Origin: a bacterium
GTDB taxonomy: Bacteria > Armatimonadota > Fimbriimonadia > Fimbriimonadales > Fimbriimonadaceae
Direction of reading: 5' to 3'
Length of the DNA: 64,000 nucleotides
Assembly: GCA_027483535.1 (NCBI GenBank)
Contig: JAIXUN010000002.1
Coordinates: 2,170,001 to 2,234,000 of the forward strand
Below are positions 43,198 through 53,056 of the stretch, in pieces. Each line of letters starts with the position of its first letter. Position 1 is the stretch's first letter. The notes beneath the pieces are model-generated. The model saw only the letters and a list, made by a program, of their open reading frames with translations. It searched no databases and was not told where the DNA came from. Position numbers and translations under genes: made by a program.

Positions 43198-45579
43198 ATG
43201 ATGGAACGTGTCTATTTAAGCGAAGAGCCATTCCCGATGGACTTACGACAGGCTCCGTACAACCGGGGAAAGTGGGACGCGCACTGGATCAGTTGCCAAG
43301 AAGGATTCAACCCATCGCAACCGCTCATCGCCACCTACCGCCTCAAATTCACGATCTCCGAGCCAATGGAGGTTGTCGTCCACGTAACCGCCGACGAAAG
43401 GTATCGGCTGAGGTTGGATGGTCAAGTTGTTGCTCGCGGAAGCGAACGCGGGGATGCTGACAACTGGTATTACGAGTCCTTTAAGCTCCAACTCCCTCCC
43501 GGCACCCACGTTCTCGCCGCAACCGTTTGGTCGTTTAGAGACCGAGCGCCCTATGCCCAAATGACGGTCGGACACGGCTTCCTCTTGGGCGTGGAAGACA
43601 AGAATTACCGGAGCATCTTGGGCACCGGATTTGCCCCTTGGGAAGTCTCGGTATGGAAGGGATTCTCATTCAATCCCCGGCACGGAGCGTTCGCCGTTGG
43701 TGACCGTATTGTCCTGGATGCGAACAAGCAGGACTTGTCCGTAGAGCGTGGTGAGGGCCCTAACTGGGTTGCCGCTATCAAGGCCGAAACTGCGGTTCGG
43801 TGGGATGCCAACGACGTAGGTCCGAGGCATCGCTTGCGCGCCGCCACCCTTCCCCCAATGTGGAAAGCTGAGTGGCACGCGGCGAAAGTTCGACACGTTT
43901 CCCTTCTCCAGCCAAACTATCCGACCGTACCAATCTTCGAGAAAGACAACCTCCGCGAATGGGTCGCTAAGTTCCAACAAGGCTTAAACGGCGGGGGCGT
44001 GATCATCCCGCCTAACACGAATCTTCGCGTCATCATCGACCTCGACCTATACGCTTGTGTCTACCCAAGACTTCGGTTGCACGGCGGAGCCGGCGCGCGC
44101 ATCAAGGTCGGATTCTTAGAAGGTCTGTTTGAGAAAGCCGGGCCTTGGGAAAAAGGAAATCGAAACGAGATCGAAGGCAAGTGGATGCGTGCCATGTGGA
44201 CCGATCAACCCGCCCTTCACGACACCCTTATCCTAAACGGGGCCGTAACCGAATTCGAACCCCTTTGGTGGAATGCAGGCAGATATGTAGAGGTTGTGAT
44301 TGAAAACCTACACGAATCACTGTACATTAACGAGTTCAAATTCATCGAATCGCGATATCCGCTCACGCCGGGATCGGTTCCCTTCGCAAGTGCCAACAAC
44401 GAGCTCAACAAGATTCAGCAACTCGGCATTCGAACACTCATGATGTGCTCGCACGAGACGTTCATGGACTGCCCGTACTTCGAGCAACTCCAATACATCG
44501 GCGACACTCGCATTCAGGCCCTCGTCACCATGATCCTCGCCGAAGACGATCGGCTGGTGCGAAAAGCCCTCCAAATGCTGGACTGGTCCCGAACACCGAA
44601 CACCGGATTCACCCAGTCGAGATACCCGAGCAACAGCCGACAGATCATTCCTCCGTTTGGACTCTGGTTGGTGGGCATGGTGTACGACTACGGTCTCTGG
44701 CGAGGCGACCGGGCGTTCCTCAAATCGCTTCTCCCTGGATGCCGTTCCGTAATCGATGCGTTTGAAATGAACGTTGTCACGGAAGGCGAACACCGGGGTT
44801 GGGTCGCCGCTCCCGAAGGATGGAATTTCGTCGACTGGGTACAAGACTGGAAAACGGGCGTTCCTCCCGGAGGCGAACCTGGCGAACTCAACACGGCTCT
44901 CAACCTTCAGGTGCTGCTGGCCATGCAGTGGTACGGCGATCTGTGTCGCTGGCTCGGCTTTACCGATCCCTATCAGAGTCGTCGAGACGAACTCCGGCAG
45001 GTTGTGAAGCCCTATCTTGAGAAAGACGGTCCAAAGGAAACCACGTCTTCGCTGCACACCCTCTGCCTCGCGGCTCTGGACCGGGAATTGATCAAGAGCG
45101 TGAAACCGAACCGCCTCGATCGCGACCTATCCGGTCGTCAGGTACCCACCATTTACTTCATGCACTACCTGTTCGAAGCTCTCGCCGCGAAGGGCAGGGC
45201 GGATGACATTGTCCGGTACCTCAACCCCATTTGGACCGACCAGTTGCGCATGGGTATGACAACGTTAGTCGAGAAGCCCGAACCCTCCCGATCCGACTGC
45301 CATGCTTGGTCGGCCCACCCGGTCTACCACTTAGTCGCCAACGTTGCCGGACTGCGTCCGAAGTCCTTCGGTGGCGAAGAGTTCCTGCTCGACCCGCAGA
45401 TTCCGTTCGATGACGAAGTCTTGGTTTACGCCTACTCTAAATTCGGCAAGATCCAAGTCAAGATCGCGCGCTCTGGCAACGAATACATCCTCGACGTTGA
45501 GAAGCCCTACGAGGTCAAACTTTTCTGGCGCAAAACGGAGAGGCAGCTAACCCACGGCCCGCAGCAAATCCGAGCCTAA
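43198..45579 (+). CDS. Alpha-L-rhamnosidase-like protein (GH78 type)
   Basis: 793 residues, no signal peptide. The N-terminal part has two beta-sandwich regions (ATYRLKFTISEPMEVVVHVT, LDLYACVYPRLRLHGGAGAR). A six-hairpin catalytic barrel begins near residue 390; its signature CSHETFMDCPYFEQLQYIGD carries the acidic residues used by GH78 enzymes. FMHYLFEALA and SDCHAWSAHPVYHLVANVAG follow as in that family, with a C-terminal beta domain. It probably removes rhamnose from plant or exopolysaccharide material. It overlaps the porin gene tail to tail by 4 bases. Confidence 0.8.
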   Translation: MMERVYLSEEPFPMDLRQAPYNRGKWDAHWISCQEGFNPSQPLIATYRLKFTISEPMEVVVHVTADERYRLRLDGQVVARGSERGDADNWYYESFKLQLPPGTHVLAATVWSFRDRAPYAQMTVGHGFLLGVEDKNYRSILGTGFAPWEVSVWKGFSFNPRHGAFAVGDRIVLDANKQDLSVERGEGPNWVAAIKAETAVRWDANDVGPRHRLRAATLPPMWKAEWHAAKVRHVSLLQPNYPTVPIFEKDNLREWVAKFQQGLNGGGVIIPPNTNLRVIIDLDLYACVYPRLRLHGGAGARIKVGFLEGLFEKAGPWEKGNRNEIEGKWMRAMWTDQPALHDTLILNGAVTEFEPLWWNAGRYVEVVIENLHESLYINEFKFIESRYPLTPGSVPFASANNELNKIQQLGIRTLMMCSHETFMDCPYFEQLQYIGDTRIQALVTMILAEDDRLVRKALQMLDWSRTPNTGFTQSRYPSNSRQIIPPFGLWLVGMVYDYGLWRGDRAFLKSLLPGCRSVIDAFEMNVVTEGEHRGWVAAPEGWNFVDWVQDWKTGVPPGGEPGELNTALNLQVLLAMQWYGDLCRWLGFTDPYQSRRDELRQVVKPYLEKDGPKETTSSLHTLCLAALDRELIKSVKPNRLDRDLSGRQVPTIYFMHYLFEALAAKGRADDIVRYLNPIWTDQLRMGMTTLVEKPEPSRSDCHAWSAHPVYHLVANVAGLRPKSFGGEEFLLDPQIPFDDEVLVYAYSKFGKIQVKIARSGNEYILDVEKPYEVKLFWRKTERQLTHGPQQIRA

Positions 45580-46898
45580 AACCGGTACTGGGCACGAAAC
45601 GTGGACAAACCGTACTGCGTCTGCCCGAGCGTTTGGCGCAGACCGTCGGCGACCCACTCGTGGGTGATGGAGTATCGGAGATTTGGATTGACGTCTAGCA
45701 CCCAGCCAAGCCCCCAAAGACTGATAGCATCGGCGACTCCCGCTCGGTCACGGTCGAACATCTCATATCGAAGTACGGCGTAGTGCCCTTTGCGAAGGTT
45801 CAGATCGAAGGAGCCATGGTAACCCGTAAACCGAGTTCCCGCCGCGAATCGCGCATGGTTGATTGAGTTTGCGGTCACAACCGGGTTCCGATCCGTTCCG
45901 GTCATTGCTTCGGTTCGGACAACGAACCGCGATTTCGGATCGCTATAGGTTAAGTCAACGTACTGGAACTCGCGTTTAACGTTGGGAAGGGTGACGCTCC
46001 CGGTGGTGAACTCAGGTCGATTTGTGAACAGCGCCGAGACCCCTCCGGACCAGTGACCGTTTGTAAATCGGGCTCCGCCAACGATCCCCACTTCGCTATC
46101 CCCACCCGCCGGATTGTTGACCTGCTCAAAGTCATTGACGTTGAGCGCATTCCATGGACCCGCGTAAACGAAGTTCTTCGTATCTCCCGAATGAACGAGC
46201 AAGCCCCTTCCCCGCTCTCCACCAAAGAACGCCTGTTCGTACTGGGATCGCTCTGGCCATAGACGGGTTGGCGACGGATAAGAAATTTCGTAGCCCAAGG
46301 GTGCGTTTTGCTGCCCAAACGTGAAAGAGACTCCGTTGGGAGTGAAGAATCCGTTCGGGCGATACTGGATCAAGGCATCACGCACTTGTGCCGTTGTTTG
46401 GTTGATTCCCGAGCCCATCTCAAGGCTCACTCGTCCGAGCGTCTTTTCGTTTGCGAGATGGTTGAAGTTCCACCGCACTCGCCGACTTCGAAACGCGTCG
46501 TTGGGACCGTTTAACTGGTCGGTGTTGGTGTACTGATACTGCTGGAACCCGCTAAAGAAGGTTTTGCCAATGTATGACTCGTTAAGAGTGATCGGAAAGG
46601 TTCCGTTAAGCGCGTAACCCGTTTTCGGTGCCGCTGTTGGGGGCACCTTCGACTCCTCTAGACGCTTCAAGCTGGCTCGAATCTCTGCCAACTCTTGAGT
46701 GAGCTTTTTAAGGAGTTCAATCGCTTCATCCGAACCGTCGAGAACCCCCGACTTGAGCAGGTCACCAATCTGGCCCGAAACGACCTCGGCTCGCTTTCGC
46801 AGATCCGGGACCGAAACCTCTTTCCCTGCCTGGGCGTGCGCGACTCCAATTGACAGAAGGAGGGCAGCCGGAACGAGAGAGAGAAAGTGTTTGCTCAT
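45576..46898 (-). CDS. Outer-membrane porin
   Basis: 440 residues. A signal peptide (to VAHAQ), a coiled-coil segment at about 28-90 (AEVVSGQIGDLLKSG, EIRASLKRLEESK) and then a beta-barrel of alternating strands (RVSLEMGSGINQTTAQVRDA, YAVLRYEMFDRDRAGVADAI) ending with Phe (FRAQYRF), the signal for outer-membrane insertion. The plan fits OprO/OprP-like phosphate-selective porins, though the lysine ladder cannot be judged here. It supports a diderm envelope. Confidence 0.85.
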   Translation of the reverse strand: MSKHFLSLVPAALLLSIGVAHAQAGKEVSVPDLRKRAEVVSGQIGDLLKSGVLDGSDEAIELLKKLTQELAEIRASLKRLEESKVPPTAAPKTGYALNGTFPITLNESYIGKTFFSGFQQYQYTNTDQLNGPNDAFRSRRVRWNFNHLANEKTLGRVSLEMGSGINQTTAQVRDALIQYRPNGFFTPNGVSFTFGQQNAPLGYEISYPSPTRLWPERSQYEQAFFGGERGRGLLVHSGDTKNFVYAGPWNALNVNDFEQVNNPAGGDSEVGIVGGARFTNGHWSGGVSALFTNRPEFTTGSVTLPNVKREFQYVDLTYSDPKSRFVVRTEAMTGTDRNPVVTANSINHARFAAGTRFTGYHGSFDLNLRKGHYAVLRYEMFDRDRAGVADAISLWGLGWVLDVNPNLRYSITHEWVADGLRQTLGQTQYGLSTFRAQYRF

Positions 46899-46973
46899 GA
46901 CCTAGTAATTGCTTCGGGAAGCAGGTTCGATTATCCCACCTTCTTAACATTGGATCACCGAAAAGCACAAACA

Positions 46974-47007
46974 AAACGGGGTCGAAGCACTTGCTTCGAC
47001 CCCGTTT
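46974..47007 (-). terminator. Terminator of clpC
   Basis: Stem AAACGGGGTCGAAGC with its complement and a tight ACTT loop. On the minus strand it is followed by TTTTGTTTGTG. It lies 36 bases after the clpC stop. Confidence 0.85.
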
Positions 47008-47043
47008 CTATCAACGCCCGCCTAGCGGGTCGCTTGACACCCT

Positions 47044-49548
47044 TTAGTTGGTGACCAGTTCCATTTCGGACTTGGTTTCACCCTCGCCCGGCTCTTTCTT
47101 TCGGAAGACGATCTTCTCGTCTTCTTCCAGATCGGCGACGATGGCGTCGCCCGCCGTAAAGGTTCCCAGCAACAACTCTTCGCTGAGCGGATCTTCGATG
47201 TATCGCTGAACCGCACGTCGCAGAGGTCGGGCACCCAGGTTCGGGTCGTAACCCTTCTCCACCAGGAGCGCCTTGACTGCCTCGCTGAGGTCGATCGTGA
47301 TCCCCGCCGCCTTTGCCTGTTCGTTCACACGGGTGAGGTACAGGTCGGCAATGGTGAGAATCTCTTCCTTCTTCAGGTGTTGGAACACGATGGTCTCGTC
47401 CACACGGTTCAAGAATTCCGGTCGGAACAGCTTTCGCATCTCCTCCATCATCTTGTTCTTCATCGATTCGTAAACCTTCGGATCCGAGTGATCGGGTCGA
47501 GTGTCTCGGAAGCCGAGACCCTTGTCCAATTCGATCGGTCGAACACCGACGTTTGACGTCATGATGATGATCGTGTTTCGGAAGTCCACGGTTCGACCCT
47601 GACTGTCGGTCAGTTGACCGTCTTCCAGAACCTGCAGGAGCAAGTTGAACACTTCCGGGTGAGCCTTCTCGATCTCATCGAGCAGGACCACACAGTAAGG
47701 GTTTCGCCGCACCGCTTCGGTGAGCTGACCGCCCTCATCGTATCCAACGTATCCTGGAGGGGCACCGACCAATCGGGAGATCGAGAACCGTTCCATGTAC
47801 TCGGACATGTCGATTCGGACCATGTTGGAATCCTTATCGTACAAGTAGCTCGCAAGAGCCTTTGCCAACTCGGTTTTTCCAACGCCCGTCGGACCGAGGA
47901 AGATGAAACTTCCCATGGGTCGCTTCGGATCCTTCAAGCCGCTTCTCGAACGTCGAATGGCGCGCGATACTGCCTTGACGGCATCTTCTTGACCGATGAT
48001 GCGCTTGTGAAGATCGTCTTCCATCCGGAGGAGCTTTTGGCTCTCCGTTTCCACGAGCTTCATCACCGGAATACCGGTCCAAGATTGGACAATCTGAGCG
48101 ATTTCGGTTTCAGAAACTACCGGTTCAATCTTTTCCCGGCTGTTCCACTCTTCTTCGCGATCGCGAACGCTCTGTCCAAGCTCCTCAAGCTCCTTCTCCA
48201 TCTGCTCCAGACGGTCCGGCTCTTGATTCCGCTTTCGAAGATGCTCGACATCGGTCTGCATCTTGTTCAACTTCACTCGATCCGCACGCACGTCTGCAGG
48301 AGGAAGGCTTTGTTGAAGCCTCACTCGCGACGCCGCTTCATCGATCAGGTCGATAGCCTTGTCTGGCAATGACCGGTCGCTGATGTATCGGTTGGAAAGT
48401 TGAACTGCCGAAAGGATGGCCTCATCGGTGATCTCGACGTGGTGGTGCGCTTCATATCTTTCGCGCAGACCCTTCATGATCTCGATAGCCTCATCCTCAC
48501 TCGGCTCTTTGACCTTTACCGCTTGGAATCGTCGTTCCAGAGCCGCATCCTTTTCGATGTACTTTCGGAACTCGTCTTGCGTGGTGGCACCAATGCACTG
48601 CAGTTCGCCACGAGCAAGAGCGGGCTTCATGATGTTGGAAGCGTCGATGGCGCCCTCGGCGGCACCGGCTCCAACCAACGTGTGAAGCTCATCGATGAAG
48701 AGAATGACTTGGCCATCCGCCTTGCGGACTTCCTCCATCACCTTCTTCATGCGCTCTTCGAATTCGCCGCGGTATTTCGTTCCCGCAACCAATCCGGCAA
48801 GATCCAAAGCGATTAGTCGCTTGTCTTTCAGCAGATCCGGAATGTCTCCGGAGACGATGCGCAGGGCCATGCCCTCGGCAATGGCGGTTTTGCCCACGCC
48901 CGGATCGCCGATGAGACACGGGTTATTCTTCGTGCGTCGGCAAAGGATCTGCATCACGCGCTCGATCTCAGACTGCCGACCCACAACGGGATCGAGCTTT
49001 CCTTCTCGAGCAAGTTCGGTAAGGTCACGTCCGAACTCATCAAGCGTTTGAGTCTTGGCATTCGAAGTTTCCTTCTGAGATCGGCTGCTGCCGGAAGGAC
49101 TCTTCGTCTGCGTTTCATTGTCTTGGAGAGCCATTACCTCTCGGCGTGCCTTTTCTAGTTCGACACCGAGCTTGGCAAGGACCCGACCCGCCAGCCCATC
49201 GCCTTCGCGAATAAGACCGAGCAGGAGGTGCTCCGTTCCAATGTAGTTGTTGTTAAGATTCCGCGCCTCATCGTAAGCCAAGTCGATGACTCGCTTGGCA
49301 CGAGGCGTCAACGTCATGTCCTGATTGGGCCGAGCGTCCCCACGAGGAAGCTGCTTTTCAACTTCTCCTCGAATGCGAGTGAGACTGACGCCCAACTTTT
49401 CGAGCACACGAGCGGCGACGCTGTCGGACTCTCGTACGAGACCCAGAAGGAGATGCTCCGTGGAGACGTATCCCTCACCGAACTTCTGAGCTTCTTCCTG
49501 CGCGTAGAAAACAACTTTCCGCGCTCTTTCTGTAAAGCGTTGCCACAT
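47044..49548 (-). CDS. clpC: ClpC-type AAA+ unfoldase
   Basis: 834-residue ring ATPase that unfolds proteins for ClpP or rescues aggregates. Two Clp N-domains come first (residues 1-145: [17 protein letters not shown] and [17 protein letters not shown]). The first ATPase has GDPGVGKTA, with [15 protein letters not shown]; a short middle coiled coil ([20 protein letters not shown]) follows; the second ATPase has GPTGVGKTE and ends with the conserved C-terminal domain. The middle domain is short, as in ClpC and unlike ClpB. No ctsR or mcsAB gene is adjacent. GC-rich terminator downstream. Confidence 0.9.
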   Translation of the reverse strand: MWQRFTERARKVVFYAQEEAQKFGEGYVSTEHLLLGLVRESDSVAARVLEKLGVSLTRIRGEVEKQLPRGDARPNQDMTLTPRAKRVIDLAYDEARNLNNNYIGTEHLLLGLIREGDGLAGRVLAKLGVELEKARREVMALQDNETQTKSPSGSSRSQKETSNAKTQTLDEFGRDLTELAREGKLDPVVGRQSEIERVMQILCRRTKNNPCLIGDPGVGKTAIAEGMALRIVSGDIPDLLKDKRLIALDLAGLVAGTKYRGEFEERMKKVMEEVRKADGQVILFIDELHTLVGAGAAEGAIDASNIMKPALARGELQCIGATTQDEFRKYIEKDAALERRFQAVKVKEPSEDEAIEIMKGLRERYEAHHHVEITDEAILSAVQLSNRYISDRSLPDKAIDLIDEAASRVRLQQSLPPADVRADRVKLNKMQTDVEHLRKRNQEPDRLEQMEKELEELGQSVRDREEEWNSREKIEPVVSETEIAQIVQSWTGIPVMKLVETESQKLLRMEDDLHKRIIGQEDAVKAVSRAIRRSRSGLKDPKRPMGSFIFLGPTGVGKTELAKALASYLYDKDSNMVRIDMSEYMERFSISRLVGAPPGYVGYDEGGQLTEAVRRNPYCVVLLDEIEKAHPEVFNLLLQVLEDGQLTDSQGRTVDFRNTIIIMTSNVGVRPIELDKGLGFRDTRPDHSDPKVYESMKNKMMEEMRKLFRPEFLNRVDETIVFQHLKKEEILTIADLYLTRVNEQAKAAGITIDLSEAVKALLVEKGYDPNLGARPLRRAVQRYIEDPLSEELLLGTFTAGDAIVADLEEDEKIVFRKKEPGEGETKSEMELVTN

Positions 49549-50099
49549 AGTCTTTTTCTTCGTTACCTTCGGTGAGAACTTATCGCTCTCACCGCTCTAC
49601 ATACGCCCAATCGACGTCCGTTATTCGATCGCCGCTGTGCTGCCGTTTTTTGGAATCCTCTTAATATTTGGGTCCGAGGGTTCCCGACATAGCTTAGACG
49701 GTGGAAGGGCGTTTTCCGAATCGACGAATGTAGTGAAGTTTACCGTCAGCCCCGTTTTATCACCGGGCGTCTGTTCATCTTCCTTCTATTCGCCTTCCTT
49801 ATCCGCCCAACCGATTCGATTTTTAATCGAATCGACCGTTTGTCTTTGGTTGGACACTCGCCGAGACCGGTTCGTTCCTGAGCAGGACCATTCGCCCTGC
49901 ACGGACCGCAGCCCTTCGCCGCGAGTCATCCTTCAACTCATACTACGAATATCGGCGGCTGATGGTCTTTGTGGTAGGTCGCGATGATTCAAGACTCTAA
50001 AGGAGTCAGTCAAGCAGCGGGGAACGCGATGATCTTGAGCGGTCCGTTCGACTCAACCTCCTCGTAGAGATACCGGCAGAACGCCTTCTAGCGGTTACA
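49549..50099. other. Long divergent intergenic region
   Basis: About 550 bases between clpC (minus) and the MCE gene (plus). A short frame at 49637-49987 has no homology-like features or ribosome binding site and is not called. One clear palindrome is listed separately. No CIRCE element was found in the clpC promoter area. Confidence 0.5.
49812..49834. repeat. Perfect inverted repeat in the clpC/MCE gap
   Basis: 9-bp arms CGATTCGAT and ATCGAATCG around TTTTA. It may be a regulator site or the hairpin of a small RNA; no T-run follows immediately. Confidence 0.45.
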
Positions 50100-51560
50100 A
50101 TGTCCGATATGAACGCAGCGGCGCGAGTTGGGGCCCTGGTGGTGGTGTTTGGAGGGCTCACATACGGAGCGCTCTCCTTTCTCGGCAAAGGAATGTTTGG
50201 GGCAAAGACCACGCCGCTGAGCATTGAAATGGAAGACGCCACGGGCGTTACCTCAGGAACCCGGCTGCTGATGGCAGGCGTGACCGTGGGAACGGTCTCG
50301 AAGATCGAGCTCAAATCGCCCACCGTTGCTCGACTCCTGATCGACGTTAAGAACGATATTCCGCGCGGCACCGTCGCCGTTCTTCCCTCTTCGCTCACTG
50401 GGCTCGGCGATACCTACATCAATCTGATTCCGCCCACAAACGCCTCCGGAGTCTTGGCAGCGGGAGAGGTGATCCCGGGGCGCAAGGCAAAAGCTCTGGA
50501 CAGTTTCCTACCGAACGGCGAAGAAGCCGTCGAAGAAATGGTCGCCACGATGAAGGCCTTCCGGAAACTGATGGAAGACGGCGAGTTGATCGGCGGTGTG
50601 AAATCGCTGATGGCCAGCATGGACAAAACCATGGCTGAGTTCGGAAAAACCGCCGCCGGGGTGAACGGCCTGATGATGGACAATCGCCTTGCCATCAAGA
50701 AATCCATGACCGAGGCGGCCGAAATGATGACCGACGTGAGCGCCATGACCAAGGAAATGGCGACCTACGTGAAATCTGGCAAGTTCCAAGGCAATGTCGA
50801 CGCCATGATGACCACCCTGAATTCGACCGCTAAGAAGGCGGACGACATGGTGGCTTCCATGAACGCCATCATCGGCGACCCCGCCTTCCAAGAGAACATC
50901 AAGACAAGCACCAAGAACGTTGCCCTCATGACCGACAGCGGCGTGAAGATGGCGGGCTCGGGCGAGAAAATGGCCGTGTCCGGAGAGAAGATCGCCGCCA
51001 ACATGGAAGTGATCACCGCCGACGGAAAGGAAATCTCCAAGCGAACGATCGAACTCATGGATCGCCTGAACGAGGTGATGAAGAAGGCGAGCGAGATCGA
51101 GGATCAGGTGAAAGGAGCCATCGACAAGGTGGGTGGAACGCTCAGCAAAGGAGCACCGAACCCGATTGCGGGCATGACTTCTCGGATGGACATCATGCGA
51201 GAGACCCGGCCGGACTACTTCCGCACCGACTTCACCTTCAACATTCCTCAAAAGGATGGTTTCCTAAGCCTCGGTATCTTCGACGCCTTCTACAGCAACC
51301 GTTTGACCGCCCAACTGGGCAAACCCCTTGACAGTAACTGGGGTTTGCGTTACGGGGTATTTGCATCTAGACCCGGTCTTGGGGTAGATTATCGGATTGG
51401 TTCGACTTGGTCCTGGCGAGGTGACTTCTGGGATATCAACGACCCTCGGTTTGACTTCCGATTCAGCCATAACTTCGGCAAAGGGGTCTTAGGCTGGGTG
51501 GGCATGGACCGCGTATTCCAACAGAATGCGCCAACGATCGGAATCGGCATTGTGAAGTAA
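50100..51560 (+). CDS. MCE-domain (MlaD-like) lipid-transport protein
   Basis: 486 residues. A membrane anchor at about 7-27 is followed by an MCE domain at about 38-115 (LSIEMEDATGVTSGTRLLMA, GLGDTYINLIP), the ring-forming unit of phospholipid carriers such as MlaD. Residues 130-365 are a long helical, Met-rich stretch (KSLMASMDKTMAEFGKTAAG), likely a tube or coiled coil crossing the periplasm. Residues 370-486 are aromatic beta strands (YFRTDFTFNI, GLRYGVFASRPGLGVDYRIG) that resemble an outer-membrane barrel. No MlaE/F permease or ATPase gene is next to it. rplI follows 52 bases later. Confidence 0.8.
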   Translation: MSDMNAAARVGALVVVFGGLTYGALSFLGKGMFGAKTTPLSIEMEDATGVTSGTRLLMAGVTVGTVSKIELKSPTVARLLIDVKNDIPRGTVAVLPSSLTGLGDTYINLIPPTNASGVLAAGEVIPGRKAKALDSFLPNGEEAVEEMVATMKAFRKLMEDGELIGGVKSLMASMDKTMAEFGKTAAGVNGLMMDNRLAIKKSMTEAAEMMTDVSAMTKEMATYVKSGKFQGNVDAMMTTLNSTAKKADDMVASMNAIIGDPAFQENIKTSTKNVALMTDSGVKMAGSGEKMAVSGEKIAANMEVITADGKEISKRTIELMDRLNEVMKKASEIEDQVKGAIDKVGGTLSKGAPNPIAGMTSRMDIMRETRPDYFRTDFTFNIPQKDGFLSLGIFDAFYSNRLTAQLGKPLDSNWGLRYGVFASRPGLGVDYRIGSTWSWRGDFWDINDPRFDFRFSHNFGKGVLGWVGMDRVFQQNAPTIGIGIVK

Positions 51561-51612
51561 CTTTGCGCGCCGCCAGGATCGAACAACTGAGACGAAGCGA
51601 AGGTTTGTAACG

Positions 51613-52110
51613 ATGAAAGTGATTCTCAACCAGACGGTTCCGAAGGTCGGCAAGGCCGGTACGGTCGTGACCGTTGCCGATGGATTTGCCCGGAACTACC
51701 TGTTCCCTCGCGGATTGGCGATCCTCGCCGATAAGACCCAGATCGCCGCACTCGATCGGCGACTTGCTCGAGTTGCTGAAAAGTCGGCCGGTGAAAAGGC
51801 GGACGCTGAAGCACTCAAGGTCAAGCTGGATGGCACCGTCCTCAAGATCGAGGGCAAGCTCGGTGCAGACGGTCAACGACTGTTCGGTGCAATCACCGCG
51901 CAAAACGTTGCCGACGCACTCAAGGCTGCAACCGGCGTCGAACTCCAGAAGAAGCAAGTAGCGCTCGTTGAGCCGATCAAGCGACTCGGAACGTTCGATG
52001 TCGAACTGGACCTTCACCTTTCGGTAGATGCCAACATCCAAGTCGTCGTGTTCGACCCGAACGCGATCGTCGAGGAAGAGGCAACCGAAGACGAAGAAGA
52101 GTCTTACTAA
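51613..52110 (+). CDS. rplI: 50S ribosomal protein L9
   Basis: 165 residues. The N-terminal domain MKVILNQTVPKVGKAGTVVT ... DGFARNYLFPRGLA is the diagnostic L9 signature that binds 23S rRNA; a connecting helix (DRRLARVAEKSAGEKADAEA) and the C-terminal domain follow. The C-terminal tail is longer and more acidic (EEEATEDEEESY) than usual. The normal rpsF-ssb-rpsR neighbours are absent, so it is separated from its usual operon. GAGACGAAGCGAAGG precedes the start. Confidence 0.95.
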   Translation: MKVILNQTVPKVGKAGTVVTVADGFARNYLFPRGLAILADKTQIAALDRRLARVAEKSAGEKADAEALKVKLDGTVLKIEGKLGADGQRLFGAITAQNVADALKAATGVELQKKQVALVEPIKRLGTFDVELDLHLSVDANIQVVVFDPNAIVEEEATEDEEESY

Positions 52111-52128
52111 GACTTTTTACGAACGTTG

Positions 52129-52160
52129 AAAGAGCCGAGCGAACCGCTCGGCTCTTTTTT
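52129..52160 (+). terminator. Intrinsic terminator of rplI
   Basis: 13-bp stem AAAGAGCCGAGCG with its complement, loop AAC, ending in a run of T. It lies 18 bases after the rplI stop. Confidence 0.9.
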
Positions 52161-52204
52161 GTTTGCGGAACATCTGCAAGAAACTATCCGTAGACCCCCG
52201 AGAG

Positions 52205-52933
52205 ATGCCCGTCACCGAGTGGACCGGAGTGAGCGACACCTTGGAGGCCGCCAAAATTGTTGGTCCAAGGCTAAAGAAGATTCGCGAGAATCGGGGATTG
52301 ACCATTCGCGACCTTGCCGAAAGGGCGAAGATCAGCAAGAACACCGTTCTTAGAATCGAGCAAGGGCTCCCCATCAGCGAGGCCAACCTCACCCGGTTGT
52401 GCGACTGCTTGCAGACCATTCTCCCAAACCTGCTGATCCCGGAGAAGAAAGACGATTCCAAGGTTCGCGTGCACCGATACGCCGAAGAACAATGGCGAAT
52501 CGCCTTCCGCCGCAAGAACGCCCCGAAGACGATTCAGGATTTCGACGTCGTCGAGGATTCCGAAGAGCGACAGCGCCTCTCTCGCCTTCGCTACGTGTCT
52601 GGCTTTGCCATCAGCCATGAATGTCTTTTGGAAGGCGGAAACATTCAGTCCGCGCTTATGGAAGTTCACGGTGACCAAGAGATTCCGGGTTTCCGGCATT
52701 CGGGCGAGGAGTTTGTTTACTGCTTACAAGGCAAACTGCGCTTGACGGTTGGAAAAGAATCGTTCATTCTGAACCCCGGAGACGGCGCAAGCTTCTGGTC
52801 GCGCTATCGACACCGGTACGAATCCGAGATGCCCGCGGATTCCCCAACCCCCACCCGAATCCTCATGGTTTGGTTCGAAGCCACCGAGGAACCCCAGGCT
52901 AGATCGCACGACGACGAGTGCGAAACGGACTAA
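52205..52933 (+). CDS. XRE-type regulator with C-terminal cupin
   Basis: 242 residues. The helix-turn-helix at about 20-75 (LKKIRENRGLTIRDLAERAK, SKNTVLRIEQG) binds DNA. The cupin at about 145-225 (FRHSGEEFVYCLQGKLRLTV, LNPGDGASFWSRYRHRYE) senses a small ligand. The plan matches regulators of amino-acid, polyamine or metabolite use such as PuuR. The ATG at 52205 is preferred; a TTG at 52163 lies right behind the rplI terminator. Target genes are not obvious. Confidence 0.8.
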   Translation: MPVTEWTGVSDTLEAAKIVGPRLKKIRENRGLTIRDLAERAKISKNTVLRIEQGLPISEANLTRLCDCLQTILPNLLIPEKKDDSKVRVHRYAEEQWRIAFRRKNAPKTIQDFDVVEDSEERQRLSRLRYVSGFAISHECLLEGGNIQSALMEVHGDQEIPGFRHSGEEFVYCLQGKLRLTVGKESFILNPGDGASFWSRYRHRYESEMPADSPTPTRILMVWFEATEEPQARSHDDECETD

Positions 52934-53056
52934 GTTGGGACAAATCCATCTCTCCGTCCCAACTTCAATTTAGTTTCACCTGCAGGATGGAAACATCAGT
53001 GCCGGGCTGATTGTATACCTACTTTGTATTCGCGCCTCGGCGCTGAGGATTATCGA

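Noticed and set aside
49637-49987. 116-residue plus-strand frame in the clpC/MCE gap
   Set aside because: No ribosome binding site, Ser/Arg-rich composition without a hydrophobic core pattern, and frame-like shadows on both strands; most likely non-coding.
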